Shown: piece by piece, positions 59,711 to 62,393 of the stretch
Layout of the letters: every line of letters starts with the position of its first letter
How positions within the stretch are numbered: the first letter of the stretch is position 1
Source: Chitinasiproducens palmae
Lineage (GTDB): Bacteria; Pseudomonadota; Gammaproteobacteria; Burkholderiales; Burkholderiaceae
DNA length: 62,393 nucleotides
Assembly (NCBI RefSeq): GCF_900095735.1
Contig: NZ_FNLO01000012.1
Coordinates: forward strand, 1-62,393
Direction of reading: 5' to 3'
Program-made: the position numbers and the translations under genes
The notes under the pieces: generated by a model
What the model saw: only the letters and a program-made list of their open reading frames with translations
Told to the model about the DNA's origin: nothing
Database searches by the model: none

Positions 59711-61303
59711 TCAGTTGATGCCCTGCGACTGCAGGTATTCCTCGTAGGTACCGCGGTAGTCGACGACCGTGCCGTCGTTGCGGACTTCGATGATGCGGCG
59801 CGCCAGACCGCTGACGAACTCGCGGTCGTGCGAGACGAACACCAGCGTGCCCGGGAAGCGGTCGAGCGCGGCCTGCAGCGACTCGATCGACTCCATGTCC
59901 ATGTGGTTGGTCGGCTCGTCCATCATCAGGACGTTGTGGCGGCCGAGCATCAGCTTGCCCCAGATCATTCGGCCCTTCTCGCCACCGGACAGCACACGCA
60001 CCGACTTGCCGATGTCGTCGCTGCCGAACAGCAGACGGCCCAGCGTGCCACGCAGCACCTGATCGTCGTCGCCTTCCTGCGCGAACTGGCTGATCCACTC
60101 GGTGAGCGTCGTGTCCTTCGGGAAGGCCTCGGTGGTGTCCTGCGGCATGTAACCGACGCTCGCGTTCTCGGCCCACTTCAGGCTGCCCGCGTCGAGCGGC
60201 AGGTCGCCAAGCAGCGCGCGCAGCAGCGTGGTCTTGCCCGCCCCGTTCTCGCCGATGATCGCGACCTTCTCGCCGGCCTGCACCGTCAGGTCGAGGCGCT
60301 CGAAGATCGGGCGGTCATAGCGCTTGCTCAGCGCCTCGCCGGTGACCGCCAGATTGTGCAGCTTCTTCTCGAACTCGAAGCGGATGAACGGGTGCTGGCG
60401 CGAGGACGGCTTGACGTCCTCGATCTTGATCTTGTCGATCTGCTTGCGGCGGCTGGTCGCCTGGCTCGCCTTGGACTTGTTCGCCGAGAAGCGGCGCACG
60501 AACTCCTGCAGCTCGGCAATCCGTTCCTTGGCCTTCGCGTTCGCGCTGAGCAGGCGCTCGCGCGCCGCCGTCGACGCTTCCATGTACTCGTCGTAGTTGC
60601 CCGGATAGACCTTCAGCGTGCCGTAGTCCATGTCCGCCATGTGCGTGCAGACCTGGTTCAGGAAGTGGCGATCGTGCGAGATGATGATCATCGTCGAGTC
60701 GCGCTGGTTCAACACGTTCTCGAGCCAGCGGATCGTGTTGATGTCCAGGTTGTTGGTCGGCTCGTCGAGCAGCAGGACATCGGGGTTCGAGAACAGCGCC
60801 TGGGCAAGCAGAACGCGCAGCTTCCAGCCGGGCGCGACCGCGCTCATCGGTCCCTGGTGCTGTTCGATCGGGATGCCGACGCCCAGCAGCAGTTCACCGG
60901 CGCGCGCTTCGGCCGTGTAGCCGTCGTATTCGGCAAACTTCGCCTCCAGGTCGGCCGCCCGCATGTAGTCGTCGTCGGTCGCCTCCGGGTTGGCGTAGAT
61001 CGCGTCGCGTTCGCTCATGGCCTGCCACATCTCGACGTGACCCATCAGCACCACGTCGAGGACGCGCAATTCCTCGTAGGCGAACTGGTCCTGCTTCAGC
61101 TTGCCCAGACGCACGTTCGGGTCGAGCATGACGTTGCCGCCGCTCGGTTCGAGGTCGCCGCCGAGGATCTTCATGAAGGTCGACTTGCCGCAACCGTTCG
61201 CGCCGATCAGGCCATAGCGATTACCGTCGCCGAACTTTACCGAGATGTTCTCGAAAAGCGGCTTGGGCCCGAACTGCATTGTGATGTTGGCAGTGGACAG
61301 CAC
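59711..61303 (-). CDS. ybiT: ABC-F ATPase YbiT
   Basis: Cytoplasmic ABC-F protein acting on ribosomes, 530 residues, the same length as E. coli YbiT and very similar. Two ATPase cassettes: Walker [10 protein letters not shown] and GENGAGKTT; signature motifs VAPGWKLR (degenerate, as in the family) and LSGGEKGRM; Walker [12 protein letters not shown] and [11 protein letters not shown]. Between them is the basic linker ([21 protein letters not shown]). No membrane segment, so it is not a transporter. The gene ends near narL. Confidence 0.95.
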   Translation of the reverse strand: MLSTANITMQFGPKPLFENISVKFGDGNRYGLIGANGCGKSTFMKILGGDLEPSGGNVMLDPNVRLGKLKQDQFAYEELRVLDVVLMGHVEMWQAMSERDAIYANPEATDDDYMRAADLEAKFAEYDGYTAEARAGELLLGVGIPIEQHQGPMSAVAPGWKLRVLLAQALFSNPDVLLLDEPTNNLDINTIRWLENVLNQRDSTMIIISHDRHFLNQVCTHMADMDYGTLKVYPGNYDEYMEASTAARERLLSANAKAKERIAELQEFVRRFSANKSKASQATSRRKQIDKIKIEDVKPSSRQHPFIRFEFEKKLHNLAVTGEALSKRYDRPIFERLDLTVQAGEKVAIIGENGAGKTTLLRALLGDLPLDAGSLKWAENASVGYMPQDTTEAFPKDTTLTEWISQFAQEGDDDQVLRGTLGRLLFGSDDIGKSVRVLSGGEKGRMIWGKLMLGRHNVLMMDEPTNHMDMESIESLQAALDRFPGTLVFVSHDREFVSGLARRIIEVRNDGTVVDYRGTYEEYLQSQGIN

Positions 61304-61370
61304 CTGTGTTTCCTCTTGAGATGAGCGGGACGCCGCACCGGCGACCCGCGTCCTTGTTCCGAAAAATTCG

Positions 61371-62333
61371 TCAGCGCAACGTCGGGTAGCCCGACAGCGT
61401 CAGCGTGAAGGCGCCGCGCGCATCGTGCGCGCCCGCGCGCAGCACCGCGTCGCCGCCGAATGGCAGTGTCAGCAAACTCGGCACATGGCCGAAGTCGAGG
61501 CCGGTGACGATCGGGATGCCGCTCACGTCACCGATCTGCCGCAGCGCGGACGCCACGTCGTAGCCGTTGTCATAGGCCGTTTCCCGCCACTGGGTGAAGC
61601 GGCCGACCAGCAAGGCCCGCTGCCGCTGCAGCACACCGGCCAGGTGCAACTGGTAGAGCATGCGCTCCAGGCGGAACGGCTGCTCGGCCACATCCTCGAC
61701 AAACAGGATGCCACCATCGATCTTCGGCATGAACGGCGTGCCGATCGTCGAAACCAGCATGGCCAGGTTGCCGCCCCACAGCGTGCCGCTCACGTCGACA
61801 TCGGGCTGGCGCGGCTCGGTGCCGGTCACCGTGTAGGTGGGCTGCCCGAGAATGCCCCAGAACTGGCGCATGGCCGATTCGTTCAACGTCTCGGCACCGA
61901 AGTCGCCGTGCAGCATCGGGCCGCCGAAGGTCTTGATGCCGGCTTGCGCATACAGCGCGAGTTGCAGCGCCGTCACGTCGCTGTGCCCGACCAGCGCAAA
62001 CGGCTGGTCGCGCAGACGTTCGCCAAGCGCGCCATAGTCCAGGCCGTGCAGCAGGCGCTGGGCGCCGTAACCGCCGCGCAGCGCCAGCGCGATGTCCGGC
62101 AGCGCGCGGCGCGGATCGGCCAGCCGGTTCAGGTCGGCGGCCCGCTCCGCATCGGTGCCGGCGAAGCGTTCGAAACGGCGCTCCGTGGCTGCCACGTTAT
62201 CGACCCGATGACCGAGCGCGGTCAGCCGCGCGACCGCGCGCGGCGGCGCGTCGGGATCCTGCGCATAGCCCGACGGCGCGAAGATGTAGATATCGCGAGG
62301 CTTGGCCTCGCCCGGTGTCAACTGCTCTGGCAT
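61371..62333 (-). CDS. ldcA: L,D-carboxypeptidase LdcA (peptidase S66)
   Basis: Removes the terminal D-Ala from murein tetrapeptides during cytoplasmic peptidoglycan recycling. It has 320 residues. The S66 catalytic triad is visible: Ser118 ([13 protein letters not shown]), Glu213 (ILFVEDVAE) and His283 ([14 protein letters not shown]). A GGGGAG ribosome binding site precedes the ATG at 62333. A 9-bp tandem repeat starts immediately upstream, in its leader or promoter. Confidence 0.94.
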   Translation of the reverse strand: MPEQLTPGEAKPRDIYIFAPSGYAQDPDAPPRAVARLTALGHRVDNVAATERRFERFAGTDAERAADLNRLADPRRALPDIALALRGGYGAQRLLHGLDYGALGERLRDQPFALVGHSDVTALQLALYAQAGIKTFGGPMLHGDFGAETLNESAMRQFWGILGQPTYTVTGTEPRQPDVDVSGTLWGGNLAMLVSTIGTPFMPKIDGGILFVEDVAEQPFRLERMLYQLHLAGVLQRQRALLVGRFTQWRETAYDNGYDVASALRQIGDVSGIPIVTGLDFGHVPSLLTLPFGGDAVLRAGAHDARGAFTLTLSGYPTLR

Positions 62334-62343
62334 GAAAACTCCC

Positions 62344-62393
62344 CTGCTGTTCCTGCTGTTCCTGCTGTTCCTGCTGTTCCTGCTGTTCCTGCT
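62344..62393. repeat. 9-bp tandem repeat at the right window edge
   Basis: Five perfect CTGCTGTTC copies plus a partial sixth, cut by the end of the window. It begins 11 bp upstream of the ldcA start codon, next to its ribosome binding site. Confidence 0.97.

Overview
The window is high-GC DNA with the gene content of a beta-proteobacterium of the order Burkholderiales, most likely Burkholderia sensu lato or a close genus. Evidence is the Burkholderia-type porin, narK1-narK2-narGHJI plus a parvulin gene, ompR-envZ, ispD-ispF divergent from mfd, and an ahpC-ahpD pair. I cannot name the species. No insertion sequence, phage gene, integrase, rRNA or CRISPR array is visible. The one RNA gene seen is tRNA-Leu(UAG). 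Both window edges are 9-bp tandem repeats, which may be assembly break points.

Layout. 1-9 kb: small hypothetical genes, the fluoride exporter crcB, a clostripain-like lipoprotein protease, a GNAT acetyltransferase, a long gene-free stretch rich in tandem repeats, a porin and an SRAP (YedK/HMCES) DNA-protein crosslink protein. 9-12.3 kb: a c-di-GMP neighbourhood with bdcA/bdcR and a membrane diguanylate cyclase. 12.9-18.1 kb: tRNA-Leu, a squalene/phytoene-synthase-fold protein, ompR-envZ and ahpC-ahpD. 18.4-26.8 kb: a LysR regulator divergent from a TSUP permease, ispF-ispD, mfd, and a PLP-fold protein that has lost its catalytic lysine. 27-33 kb: a putrescine-type ABC transporter (potFGHI) and a BenE permease.

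34.2-41.7 kb: a complete lower pathway for 6-hydroxynicotinate: an AAHS-type transporter, a 75-aa protein of unknown function, a TetR regulator, and nicC-nicE-nicD-nicX-nicF. The encoded route is 6-hydroxynicotinate to 2,5-dihydroxypyridine (NicC), N-formylmaleamate (NicX), maleamate plus formate (NicD), maleate plus ammonia (NicF) and fumarate (NicE). The transporter and nicC promoters carry the same palindrome, TTATA-N6-TATAA, on top of the -10 box. This is the strongest new regulatory signal in the window.

42.3-46 kb: mntH with a palindrome-rich leader, ohr, phospholipase A (pldA) and a DUF1289 protein. 46.2-59.7 kb: a full nitrate-respiration locus, with narK1-narK2-narGHJI-PPIase on the minus strand and narXL divergent from it. 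An FNR-like box and a NarL-type 7-2-7 site lie between the two. 59.7-62.3 kb: ABC-F protein YbiT and L,D-carboxypeptidase.

Short tandem repeats are unusually frequent, between genes (units of 5, 6, 9, 10, 12, 13 and 15 bp) and as low-complexity insertions inside Mfd, NarJ, the SRAP tail and the TetR tail. Coding calls rest on reading recognisable motifs by eye; no database search was run.
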